From contig CACFAT010000004.1 of NCBI GenBank assembly GCA_902564385.1, forward strand, positions 1-64,000: a stretch of DNA of 64,000 bases, read 5' to 3'. Below the pieces are notes generated by a model, which saw only the letters and a list, made by a program, of their open reading frames with translations, had not been told where the DNA came from and ran no database searches. How positions within the stretch are numbered: position 1 is the stretch's first letter; each line of letters starts with the position of its first letter. This document shows, piece by piece, positions 9,800-18,953 of the stretch. This stretch comes from an uncultured Pelagibacteraceae bacterium (GTDB lineage: Bacteria; Pseudomonadota; Alphaproteobacteria; Pelagibacterales; Pelagibacteraceae). A program made the translations under genes and the position numbers.

Positions 9800-11233
9800 T
9801 TAATTTTTCCATTCAGTAATAGTTTTTACCTCTAGATATTCATGCAATCCCCAGGTTCCACCTTCACGTCCATTTCCAGATTGTCTATACCCACCAAAAG
9901 GAGTCCCAGAGTCAGCTGCTTTATGATTTACATACACAATTCCGGACCTTAATTTTTTGGAGACTCTTTTTGCCTTTTCATTATCCTCTGTTTGTAAATA
10001 GTTTCCTAATCCATATTCTGTATCATTTGTAATTTGGATAGCTTCCTCTTCATTTTCAAAAGGAATAATCGACAATACTGGTCCAAATATTTCCTCTTTA
10101 GCAATTCTCATATTATTATTAACATCAGTGAATACTGTTGGTTTAATAAAATAACCTTTCTTTAGATCTTCAGGTTTGTCAGGACCACCTGCTACTAAAG
10201 TAGCACCTTCTTCAATTCCACTATTTATTAAACTTTGAATTTTATCAAATTGAGTTTTTGAAATTACAGGCCCAATATGGTCACCAGCTTTTGAAGCAAG
10301 ATCAACTTTGATTTTATTTGCTTCATCTGCAGCTTCTTCAACAGCTCTTTTATAAATTGATTTTTCAACAAGCATTCTAGTTGGGGCATCACAGGATTGA
10401 CCTGAATTACTCATTACGTTTCTAATACCATCTCTGACTGCATCAGGATATGCATCAGCAAAAACAATATTTCCACCTTTACCACCAAGTTCAAGACAAA
10501 CTCTTTTTATAGTTTCAGCAGCATTCTTTGTAATTAATTTTCCAGCTCTAGTAGATCCTGTAAATGAGACCATATCAACATCAGGATGTCCTGACAGGTC
10601 AGTTCCAACACCAGGCCCATCACCATTTACCAAATTAAATACTCCAGCTGGAAATCCAGCCTCATCTATCATCTCTGCAAATAGCATTCCTGACAATGGT
10701 GCAATTTCAGATGGTTTAAGTACCATTGTACACCCAGTAGCAAAAGCTGGAATTACTTTTAAAGCAATTTGATTTATAGGCCAATTCCAAGGTGTAATTA
10801 ATCCGCAAACTCCAATTGGCTCATATACAATATGATTAGTAGATCCTTTATCAAAACCTGGTTCGAATTCGAATTCTTTTAATCTTTTTATAAAGTCTTC
10901 GATATGACCTGCGCCAGAAGATGTTTGATTAGCTGAACACCAATCTTTAGGACAACCAAGCTCTGTAGTAATAGCATCAGTCATATCATCCCATCTAGAA
11001 TTATAAATTTTTAATAATTTTTCTAATAAATTTAACCTTTCTTCTTTTGAAGTTTCTTTCCAAGTCTCAAATGCAGATTTTGCTGCTTTGACTGCAGCAT
11101 TTGTATCATCAGAACTTCCAAGACTTATAATTGCACAAACTTCTTCTGTTGATGGATTAATAACTTCACATTCATTCTTGTTTACTGGCTCAACCCATTT
11201 GCCATTGATATAAAATTTTTTTTTATCGAGCAT
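9800..11233 (-). CDS. NAD(P)-dependent aldehyde dehydrogenase
   Basis: TPWNWPINQ, SFTGSTRAGK, ELGGKGGNIVFADA, NSGQSCDAPTRMLV (catalytic Cys), EIFGPVLSI. Confidence 0.9.
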   Translation of the reverse strand: MLDKKKFYINGKWVEPVNKNECEVINPSTEEVCAIISLGSSDDTNAAVKAAKSAFETWKETSKEERLNLLEKLLKIYNSRWDDMTDAITTELGCPKDWCSANQTSSGAGHIEDFIKRLKEFEFEPGFDKGSTNHIVYEPIGVCGLITPWNWPINQIALKVIPAFATGCTMVLKPSEIAPLSGMLFAEMIDEAGFPAGVFNLVNGDGPGVGTDLSGHPDVDMVSFTGSTRAGKLITKNAAETIKRVCLELGGKGGNIVFADAYPDAVRDGIRNVMSNSGQSCDAPTRMLVEKSIYKRAVEEAADEANKIKVDLASKAGDHIGPVISKTQFDKIQSLINSGIEEGATLVAGGPDKPEDLKKGYFIKPTVFTDVNNNMRIAKEEIFGPVLSIIPFENEEEAIQITNDTEYGLGNYLQTEDNEKAKRVSKKLRSGIVYVNHKAADSGTPFGGYRQSGNGREGGTWGLHEYLEVKTITEWKN

Positions 11234-11348
11234 TTATATTTCAAAATTAATTTTTCTTATTATACGTTTATTTACTATAACCATTCAAGAAATTAGATAC
11301 AGTTTTTAATTTTAATGATTAATCAATATGTGGTGGTATATTGTATTT

Positions 11349-12089
11349 ATGAAATCACAAAAAATAGAACCAAAGTTTGAAAATAACCAAAATCCACGTA
11401 TTGGACTTATCGCTTTAGCAACCGATCTAGTGATTGAAAAAGATTTTATAAGTGTAATTAAAGATAAAAAAATAGATTTTTTTGTAAATAGAATAGAATG
11501 TTATAATCCCTTAACCAAAGAGAATTTGATCAAAATGTCAGAGAATATTACTCAAGTAACAAGAGATATCTTGCCAGAGCAAAAATTAGACTGTGTTGTA
11601 TATGCTTGTACATCAGGAACTATTGCAGCAGGGTACGATAATATTAAAAATAAAATACAAGCAGCAAAACCTGAGGCAAAACTTTCAACACCAAGTACAG
11701 CAGCTTTGAAAGCATTGAAAAAATTAAATATTAAAAAACTTTCTATATTCACGCCTTATAGTAAAAAAGTTAACGATGATGTTGTTGATTATTTTAAATC
11801 ATCTGGTTTTGAAATCACCTCAAATTCATACTTTGATATTCATTCTGACATGGAGATTGGTAAAGTAGATCAAAATTATCTGTTTGATGTGCTAATAAAT
11901 TTAGATGTAAGTGAGGCAGATGCTTTATTTGTATCTTGTACTGCTCTACCAGTTTTACCTTTGATACAAAAATTAGAAGATAAACTTGAAATACCAGTTC
12001 TTTCAAGTAACCAAGCATTAATATGGGAGTCTTTGGAAAACATAGGTGAAAATAAATCTGTAAAAGGATTTGGAAGACTGTTTGATTAA
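11349..12089 (+). CDS. Asp/Glu racemase / maleate isomerase-like protein, candidate EutA
   Basis: RIGLIALATDLVIEKDF, YACTSGTIAAG, STPSTAALKALKKL, LFVSCTALPVLPLI (two Cys regions); start taken at MKSQKI. Confidence 0.7.
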   Translation: MKSQKIEPKFENNQNPRIGLIALATDLVIEKDFISVIKDKKIDFFVNRIECYNPLTKENLIKMSENITQVTRDILPEQKLDCVVYACTSGTIAAGYDNIKNKIQAAKPEAKLSTPSTAALKALKKLNIKKLSIFTPYSKKVNDDVVDYFKSSGFEITSNSYFDIHSDMEIGKVDQNYLFDVLINLDVSEADALFVSCTALPVLPLIQKLEDKLEIPVLSSNQALIWESLENIGENKSVKGFGRLFD

Positions 12090-12092
12090 TCT

Positions 12093-13265
12093 ATGTCTTT
12101 TTCAAAAGAGGAATACAAACAAAGATTATTAAAAGTTCAATCTCTGATGAGAGAGAAAAAAATTGATTTAATTATTTCTCACGACACAAATAACATGAAT
12201 TATCTTACAGGCTACGATGCTTGGTCTTTTTATTATGCACAATGTGTATTAGTGCATGTGGATTCAAAAGAACCAATTTGCTTTGTAAGAGATCAAGATG
12301 CGGGTGGGGCATACATAAAGACCTATTTAAATAAAGATAATATTATTGTTTATGATGAGAGTTATATTCATACTTGGCCAAAACATCCTTATGATTATTT
12401 GAACAAAGTAATTAAAGAAAAAAAATGGGATAAACTGTCAATTGGAGTTGAAATGGATGCTCATTATTTTACAGCTTTTTGTTATGAAAAGATTAAGCGG
12501 GGATTGCCAGACGCAAACATTATCGATTCTGATCGACTAGTTAATTGGGCTAGATTAATTAAATCCAATGCAGAGATAAATTATATGAAGTCTGCTGCTT
12601 TAATTTCTCAAAAAGGAATGCAAACAGCAATGGAAGTAATTAAACCTGGTACAAGACAATGTGATGCTGTTGGAGAAATTCAAAAGTCTTTGTTTTATGG
12701 TACAGAAGAATTTGGAGGTGAATATTCTAGCATCGCAACGCTTCTTCCAACTGGAAAAGGTACATCCGCTTCACATTTAACAGCAACTCAAGATAAATTT
12801 GTTGAGGGTGAGGCAACTATAATTGAACTTTCAGGTGTATATAAAAGATATCACGCACCTATGGCTCGGACAATTTTATTAGGTAAACCTGATCAATTAA
12901 AAATTGATACCATGAATAAAACTATTGAAGCTTTACAAGCTGGAATTAATGCTACAAAACCTGGAAATACTGCGAATGATGTTGCCCAAGCTTTTTGGAA
13001 AATTTTAGATAAATATGGTATCGAGAAAAAATCAAGAACGGGTTACTCAATAGGCATTGGATATCCACCAGATTGGGGAGAGCACACTTTAAATATTTAC
13101 AAAGGTGATATGACAGTTCTTGAACCAAATGTTTGTTTTCATATGATTGCAGTAATGCAGTTTGGTGATTGGGGGGTAGAAGCATCTGAAGCAATCCGAG
13201 TTACCGACAAAGGTTGTGAATTATTCTGTGATTTTCCAAAAGAGCTACATATAAAGAACTATTAG
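12093..13265 (+). CDS. doeA: M24-peptidase-fold protein, ectoine hydrolase DoeA/EutD-like
   Basis: FSKEEYKQRLLKVQSLMREKKIDLIISHDTNNMNYLTGYDAWSFYYAQC...RDQDAGGA...HPYDYL...GVEMDAHYF...LVNWARLIKS..EI.YM...LLPTGKGTSASHLT...YKRYHAPMARTILLGKP...GYPPDWGEHTLN: matches remembered DoeA/EutD family pattern. Confidence 0.68.
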   Translation: MSFSKEEYKQRLLKVQSLMREKKIDLIISHDTNNMNYLTGYDAWSFYYAQCVLVHVDSKEPICFVRDQDAGGAYIKTYLNKDNIIVYDESYIHTWPKHPYDYLNKVIKEKKWDKLSIGVEMDAHYFTAFCYEKIKRGLPDANIIDSDRLVNWARLIKSNAEINYMKSAALISQKGMQTAMEVIKPGTRQCDAVGEIQKSLFYGTEEFGGEYSSIATLLPTGKGTSASHLTATQDKFVEGEATIIELSGVYKRYHAPMARTILLGKPDQLKIDTMNKTIEALQAGINATKPGNTANDVAQAFWKILDKYGIEKKSRTGYSIGIGYPPDWGEHTLNIYKGDMTVLEPNVCFHMIAVMQFGDWGVEASEAIRVTDKGCELFCDFPKELHIKNY

Positions 13266-13302
13266 CTATTGATAATTAACTTCTTAAATGTTTAAACACC
13301 AA

Positions 13303-14388
13303 ATGTCTAAAAATACAGAATTCGTTAAGTTTGATAAAGTTGATAAAAGTTACGACGGTAAAGTCTTAGTAGTAAAAGATTTAAACCTTAATATTTCAGA
13401 GGGTGAGTTCATTACTATGCTTGGCCCATCTGGTTCAGGAAAAACAACTTGCTTAATGATGTTAGCTGGATTTGAAACTCCAACTAATGGAGAAATTTAT
13501 TTAGACTCTAATCCTATTTCAAATATCCCACCACACAAAAGAGGAATTGGAATGGTTTTCCAAAATTATGCATTGTTTCCTCATATGACAGTTTATGAAA
13601 ATTTAGCATTTCCTTTAAGAGTTAGAAAAGTTCAAAAAGATGAGATTGATAAAAAAGTAGATAAAGCTTTATCAATGGTTTCTCTATCAGGATTTGAGAG
13701 TAGGATGCCTGCTCAATTGTCGGGGGGACAACAACAAAGGGTAGCCGTTGCAAGAGCTCTCGTATTTGATCCAGCAGTAGTTTTAATGGATGAGCCCCTT
13801 GGAGCTTTAGATAAAAACTTAAGAGAAAGTATGCAATACGAAATTAAACATATCCATGAAAATATTGGTGTTACTGTAGTTTACGTTACTCACGATCAAG
13901 GAGAAGCATTAACAATGTCAAATAGGATTGCAGTGTTTAATGATGGTAAGGTTCAACAATTATCAAGTCCTGATAAATTATATGAAGAGCCAGTTAATTC
14001 GTTTGTTGCAGAATTTATAGGTGAAAATAATACTTTTGGCGGAGAAGTGACGGACATTTCTAAAGATGTTTGTAAAGTTAAACTACAAAATGGTGAAATT
14101 TTAGCTAATCCAATTTCAGTTAATTCCAAAGGTGACAAAACAACAGTTTCAATAAGACCTGAGAGAGCATTGATAAATCCAAAAGATAAAATGGATAATA
14201 ATCAAACTGGAAAAATTGAAGAAGTTATCTACCATGGTGACCACACCAGAGTAAGATTAGATCTTTTAGGCAATAAAGAATTTATTTTAAAAGTTCCAAA
14301 TAGCTCAAACGAGTTAGATTTAAAATTAGGTAACGAGATTAAAGTAGGATGGAACAGTCAAGACGCTAGAGCTTTAGATCCTAAATAA
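13303..14388 (+). CDS. potA: Pot/2-aminophosphonate-type ABC transporter ATP-binding protein with TOBE-like C-terminus
   Basis: LGPSGSGKTT, QNYALFPHMTVYENLAFPL, LSGGQQQRVAVARAL, VLMDEPLGALD; start taken at MSKNTEF. Confidence 0.87.
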   Translation: MSKNTEFVKFDKVDKSYDGKVLVVKDLNLNISEGEFITMLGPSGSGKTTCLMMLAGFETPTNGEIYLDSNPISNIPPHKRGIGMVFQNYALFPHMTVYENLAFPLRVRKVQKDEIDKKVDKALSMVSLSGFESRMPAQLSGGQQQRVAVARALVFDPAVVLMDEPLGALDKNLRESMQYEIKHIHENIGVTVVYVTHDQGEALTMSNRIAVFNDGKVQQLSSPDKLYEEPVNSFVAEFIGENNTFGGEVTDISKDVCKVKLQNGEILANPISVNSKGDKTTVSIRPERALINPKDKMDNNQTGKIEEVIYHGDHTRVRLDLLGNKEFILKVPNSSNELDLKLGNEIKVGWNSQDARALDPK

Positions 14389-14480
14389 TTTCTCAAATAT
14401 CCTAGTATTCCTATAACAAAATGGCCTGTTGACTCTGAATATCGTTTTTGTTGTACTTCGCTTATATAAATTAATTTATA

Positions 14481-14499
14481 TTAAACGTTTAAACGGAGG
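14481..14499 (+). promoter_or_regulatory. 12-bp perfect palindrome TTAAACGTTTAA plus Shine-Dalgarno GGAGG upstream of the Pot-type binding protein
   Basis: Direct reading of 14481-14492 and 14495-14499. Confidence 0.4.
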
Positions 14500-14503
14500 A
14501 TAA

Positions 14504-15619
14504 ATGAAAAAATTAAGTAAATTATTACTTGCTCTTTCTTTTGCTCTTTCAATAACTTCATCTGCATTTGCGGTTACAGTAGCATCTTGGGGTGGAGCTT
14601 ATACTGAGTCTCAAAAGCTAGGGTATGGTGATCCAACTGCAAAAGCTCTTGGTGTTGATATCAACTGGGTAGACTATTCAGGTGGATTATCTGAGATTAA
14701 AGCTCAAAAAGAAGCAGGTGCAATTACTTGGGATATTATCGATGTATTCGCATTTGATACTATCAACGGATGTGACGAAGGAATTTTCGTCGAGTTCGAT
14801 TTTGACAAAGACTTCCCTGCAGCTCCAGATGGAACTCCTGCAAGTGAAGACTTCTTTGCTCCAATGCCAAGTAAATGTGCAGTAGGAAATATTTTATATT
14901 CATGGAATTATGCTTACAATGTAAACAACGTTGACGGTACTCCATCGACTATAAAAGATTTCTTTAACACTAAAAAATTTCCAGGAAAAAGAGCTATTTA
15001 TAAATCTGCTCTAACAAACCTAGAAATCGCTTTAGCTGGTGACGGAGTTTACATGGGTAAAGGTGGATCAGAGATCTACAAATTACTAGAAACTGAAGCT
15101 GGTGTTAATAGAGCTATGAATAAAATTAAAGAACTTTGTACAGATCCAAATGGTGGATGTGTATTCTGGTCTGCAGGTGCTCAACCACCAGAATTATTAG
15201 TATCTGGTGAAGTTGTTATGGCAACTGGTTGGAATGGAAGATTCTTTAATGCTGAAATTGGTGAAGGTGCTCCAATTAAACAAGTATGGGATGGACAAGG
15301 TCTTGACTATGAATATTTCGCACTTGTTAAAGGTGGACCAGATGAAGCAAATGCTAAAAAAGCTTTAGCAATGATGACTAACACTGAAATGTTAGCTGGA
15401 AGTGCTAAATATATTGCATATGCTCCATACAGATTATCATCTTTAGAAATTATCAAAGCAAATGAGCCTTGGTACAAAGATGGTAAAACTGAAATGATGC
15501 CACAAATGCCAACTGCTCCTGCAAATACTAAAAAATACTTTTTAGTTGATCCATTTTTCTGGGCTGATAACGGTACAGAACTTGGTGAGAAGTGGGAAGC
15601 TATGAAAGCTGGTCTATAA
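14504..15619 (+). CDS. potD: Spermidine/putrescine-type (PotD-like) ABC transporter substrate-binding protein
   Basis: Signal peptide MKKLSKLLLALSFALSITSSAFA; VASWGGAYTESQK...; located between PotA- and PotB-like genes. Confidence 0.82.
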   Translation: MKKLSKLLLALSFALSITSSAFAVTVASWGGAYTESQKLGYGDPTAKALGVDINWVDYSGGLSEIKAQKEAGAITWDIIDVFAFDTINGCDEGIFVEFDFDKDFPAAPDGTPASEDFFAPMPSKCAVGNILYSWNYAYNVNNVDGTPSTIKDFFNTKKFPGKRAIYKSALTNLEIALAGDGVYMGKGGSEIYKLLETEAGVNRAMNKIKELCTDPNGGCVFWSAGAQPPELLVSGEVVMATGWNGRFFNAEIGEGAPIKQVWDGQGLDYEYFALVKGGPDEANAKKALAMMTNTEMLAGSAKYIAYAPYRLSSLEIIKANEPWYKDGKTEMMPQMPTAPANTKKYFLVDPFFWADNGTELGEKWEAMKAGL

Positions 15620-15655
15620 AAATAGTATTAAAGACTAGTATAATATAATATATAT

Positions 15656-15684
15656 AGGGCGACTTTTTAAGTCGCCCTTTTTAT
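15656..15684 (+). terminator. Intrinsic terminator between potD-like and potB-like genes
   Basis: AGGGCGACTT-TTT-AAGTCGCCCT followed by T-rich TTTTTATTT. Confidence 0.8.
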
Positions 15685-15686
15685 TT

Positions 15687-16949
15687 ATGAGCAGCGAAAC
15701 AAAACAAATACTTACAACCGATGGAATTCCTTTAGAGATAAGCTTAAAAAAAGCTGAAAGGAAAAACAAAATCAAAGCATTTCTACTTGTTGCGCCATTA
15801 TTACTATTTTTGATTATCACTTATATTTTTCCAATTGGGGAAATGTTTACAAGAAGCATTGATGATAAAATGATTACAAACATGCTTCCAAAAACATTTA
15901 AGTCTATGGAAACATGGGACGGTAAAGAGCTGCCATCTGAAGAAGTATTCGCTTCATTCTTATCTGATTTTAAAATTCTTGTAGAAAAAAAAGAACATGG
16001 AAAATTAGCTCAAAGACTTAATAAAGAAAAAAATGGGTTCAACACTATTACAAAAAAATTATTCAGACAGGTAAAAAGAAATAAAATCGACGAGACACAA
16101 AGTATTAAAGAACAAATAATGAAAGTGCACAAGAGATGGAGAAATGTAGAATATTGGCAAGCAATTAAAAGAACTGCTCCACCTTACACTTCAGCTAAAT
16201 ATTTAAAAGCTATGGATATGTATTTGAATGAAGATAACAAAATTACTCAAGTTAGTGAGGACAGAAGAATACATAGAATTTTATGGTTGAGAACCGTAGA
16301 AGTTGCTTTCTTTGTTACTGTCTTTTGTTTTTTAATGGGTTATCCAATAGCCCATCTACTTGCAACACTCCCAATGAAGTACAGCAATTTATTAATGATT
16401 TGTGTTCTTCTTCCATTTTGGACATCATTATTAGTTAGAACAGCTAGTTGGATGATTTTACTTCAACAACAAGGAGTAGTTAACGATTTCTTTGTAATGA
16501 TTGGACTCGTGGCAGAAGATAATAGGCCAGAAATGATGTACAACAAAGTCGGAACTTATGTTGCGATGACTCAAATTCTCTTACCATTTATGGTTTTACC
16601 ACTCTACAGTGTGATGAAAACTATCTCGCCGAGTTTAATGAGAGCAGGTAAATCTCTTGGTGGAACACCTTTTGTTGCTTTTTGGAAAGTATATTTTCCA
16701 TTAACAATACCAGGTATTGGGGCAGGTTGTCTTTTAGTTTTTATTTTAGCAATTGGATATTACATTACACCTGCATTAGTTGGGGGAGCATCAGGAACCT
16801 TAATTAGTAACCAAATTGCATATCATATGAAAACTACTTTAGATTGGAGTTTTGCTTCGGCGATGGGGCTTATGTTGCTTGGAGGAGTTTTGGTTATCTA
16901 TTGGCTTTATAATAAATTAGTTGGAGTTGATAATATTAAGTTAGGTTAG
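15687..16949 (+). CDS. potB: Pot-type ABC transporter permease (PotB-like) with long insert after TM1
   Basis: 420 aa; TM1 FLLVAPLLLFLIITYIFP then ~150 hydrophilic aa, then permease domain with EAA-like motif SLMRAGKSLGGTPFVAFWKVYFPLT. Confidence 0.82.
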   Translation: MSSETKQILTTDGIPLEISLKKAERKNKIKAFLLVAPLLLFLIITYIFPIGEMFTRSIDDKMITNMLPKTFKSMETWDGKELPSEEVFASFLSDFKILVEKKEHGKLAQRLNKEKNGFNTITKKLFRQVKRNKIDETQSIKEQIMKVHKRWRNVEYWQAIKRTAPPYTSAKYLKAMDMYLNEDNKITQVSEDRRIHRILWLRTVEVAFFVTVFCFLMGYPIAHLLATLPMKYSNLLMICVLLPFWTSLLVRTASWMILLQQQGVVNDFFVMIGLVAEDNRPEMMYNKVGTYVAMTQILLPFMVLPLYSVMKTISPSLMRAGKSLGGTPFVAFWKVYFPLTIPGIGAGCLLVFILAIGYYITPALVGGASGTLISNQIAYHMKTTLDWSFASAMGLMLLGGVLVIYWLYNKLVGVDNIKLG

Positions 16950-16950
16950 T

Positions 16951-17805
16951 ATGGCATTACCAAAGTATACAGAAACTAGATATAGAATTTGGCACTACTT
17001 TTACATTGCTATATGCACTTTTGTTTTTATTTTTTTAATTGCACCTTTGTTTGTAATATTTCCTTTATCATTTAACGCAGAAGAGTTTCTTGTTTTTTCA
17101 GAAGGAATGAAAAACTTAGACCCAGACGCTTTTTCCTTAAGATGGTACAAAGATATGGTTTACGGTACAAAAAATCCATGGGGCCTTGCTGCAAAGAATA
17201 GTTTTATTATTGCTATATTTGCAACTTTAGGATCAGTAATTTTAGGAACAGTTGCTGCATTAGGATTGAGTAGTAGACATATGCCTTTTAAAGGAATCAT
17301 AATGGCAACTTTGATTTCACCAATGATAGTTCCACTTATTATATCTGGTGTTGCAATATTCTTTTTTATGGCTAAGGCAGGTTTGGCGGCAACTCATACA
17401 GGAATAGTTTTAGCTCATATAATTTTAGGAACACCATTTGTTGTAATAACTGTTACTGCAACATTATCAGGTTTTGATCATAGTGTTACGAGGGCTGCAG
17501 CTAGTTTAGGTAGTAATCCAGTAAATACATTTATGAAAGTAACCCTTCCCTTAATTTTACCTGGTGTAATTTCAGGAGGTTTGTTTGCTTTTGTAACTTC
17601 TTTTGATGAAGTTGTAGTCGTTTTATTTTTAGCTGGTCTTGAAAATACAACTATTCCAATTCAAATGTGGACAGGTCTAAGAGAACAATTAAGCCCTACA
17701 ATTCTAGCAGTAGCCACTTGTTTAATCGTTTTATCGACCTTAATATTGATTAGTGCTGAATTGTTAAGAAGAAGATCGGAACGTTTAAGAGGAATTAATA
17801 GATAA
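16951..17805 (+). CDS. potC: Pot-type ABC transporter permease (PotC-like)
   Basis: 284 aa multi-TM; VTRAAASLGSNPVNTFMKVTLPLILPG EAA motif. Confidence 0.85.
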   Translation: MALPKYTETRYRIWHYFYIAICTFVFIFLIAPLFVIFPLSFNAEEFLVFSEGMKNLDPDAFSLRWYKDMVYGTKNPWGLAAKNSFIIAIFATLGSVILGTVAALGLSSRHMPFKGIIMATLISPMIVPLIISGVAIFFFMAKAGLAATHTGIVLAHIILGTPFVVITVTATLSGFDHSVTRAAASLGSNPVNTFMKVTLPLILPGVISGGLFAFVTSFDEVVVVLFLAGLENTTIPIQMWTGLREQLSPTILAVATCLIVLSTLILISAELLRRRSERLRGINR

Positions 17806-18930
17806 TTAATTTACCGACTCGATTACTGTCGCAATACCCATACCTAAACCGATACATTGAGTAGATAAAGCGTATTTCTTATTTTCACGTCTAAGTAAAT
17901 CTGCAGCTTTGCCAGTTATTCTCGCTCCTGTTGCTCCTAGAGGGTGTCCCAGTGCTAAAGCTCCACCATCTAAATTAGCTTTTTTTTGATCGATACCAAG
18001 ATCTTTTAAACATGCAATTGATTGAGATGCGAAAGCTTCATTAATTTCTATAATATCGATATCATTAATTGATAAATTTGCTCTCTCTAATGCTTTTTTA
18101 GTTGCTCCTATAGGTCCAAGTCCCATTACATCAGGTTCACATCCTTTTACTCCAGTTGCAACAATTCTACCCAAAATTTCTAATCCATTTTCTTTTGCAT
18201 AACTTTCTTCACATATCAATGTTGCTGCTGCTCCATCTGTAAGAGGTGATGATGTTGCTGCAGTTACAGTTCCTTCTTGATCAAATGCAAGTTTTAAACC
18301 ATCCAAAGTTTCTTGATTACTTTTTGGGCGTATGTTTCCGTCTTTTGTGCAGCCAGCAATTTCAACTATTTCATTTTTAAATTTACCATTAACTTCAGCT
18401 TCATTAGCTTTTTGATGACTTTGAATTGCAAACTCTTGTTGTTCAGTTCTTGAAATTTTATATCTCTTGGCAACATTTTCAGCAGTTATTCCCATTGAAA
18501 AATAGACATTTGGATTTTCTTTATCTGTGTAAGGATAAGGTATTGGTTCAAAGCCAGTTGTAACCCTAGTCATACTTTCAACACCTCCACATACGAAAAC
18601 TTTTCCTGCGCCCATTGCTATTTTACCTGCTGCAACGTGAATAGCCTCCATAGATGAGCCACACCATCTATCAACTGTCATTCCAGATGTATGTATTTCC
18701 ATTCCAGATAAAAATGTTGTGAGTTTCCCAATATTAAAACTCTGCTCTCCAACCTGAAAAGCACACCCAACAACAATATCTTCTATATCAGCAGGATTTA
18801 CTTTAGTTTTAGATACAAGATTTTTAACAACTTCTGCAAACATATTTACAGGCTTAACATCAATCAATTCACCTTTTCTTGCCATAGTAAAAGGTGATCT
18901 AGAATATCCTGCTATTACTGCTCTTTTCAT
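17806..18930 (-). CDS. Thiolase-family acetyl-CoA C-acyltransferase
   Basis: DRWCGSSMEAIHVAAG, NEAFASQSIACL, GGALALGHPLGATGARI, STQCIGLGMGIA. Confidence 0.9.
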   Translation of the reverse strand: MKRAVIAGYSRSPFTMARKGELIDVKPVNMFAEVVKNLVSKTKVNPADIEDIVVGCAFQVGEQSFNIGKLTTFLSGMEIHTSGMTVDRWCGSSMEAIHVAAGKIAMGAGKVFVCGGVESMTRVTTGFEPIPYPYTDKENPNVYFSMGITAENVAKRYKISRTEQQEFAIQSHQKANEAEVNGKFKNEIVEIAGCTKDGNIRPKSNQETLDGLKLAFDQEGTVTAATSSPLTDGAAATLICEESYAKENGLEILGRIVATGVKGCEPDVMGLGPIGATKKALERANLSINDIDIIEINEAFASQSIACLKDLGIDQKKANLDGGALALGHPLGATGARITGKAADLLRRENKKYALSTQCIGLGMGIATVIESVN

Positions 18931-18953
18931 ATAAGTCTTATACCCACTAATTA

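Noticed and set aside
12093-13265. Considered as DMSP lyase DddP (also M24 fold)
   Set aside because: Length (390 aa) and motifs fit DoeA/EutD better; DddP is longer by memory and its characteristic regions were not recognised
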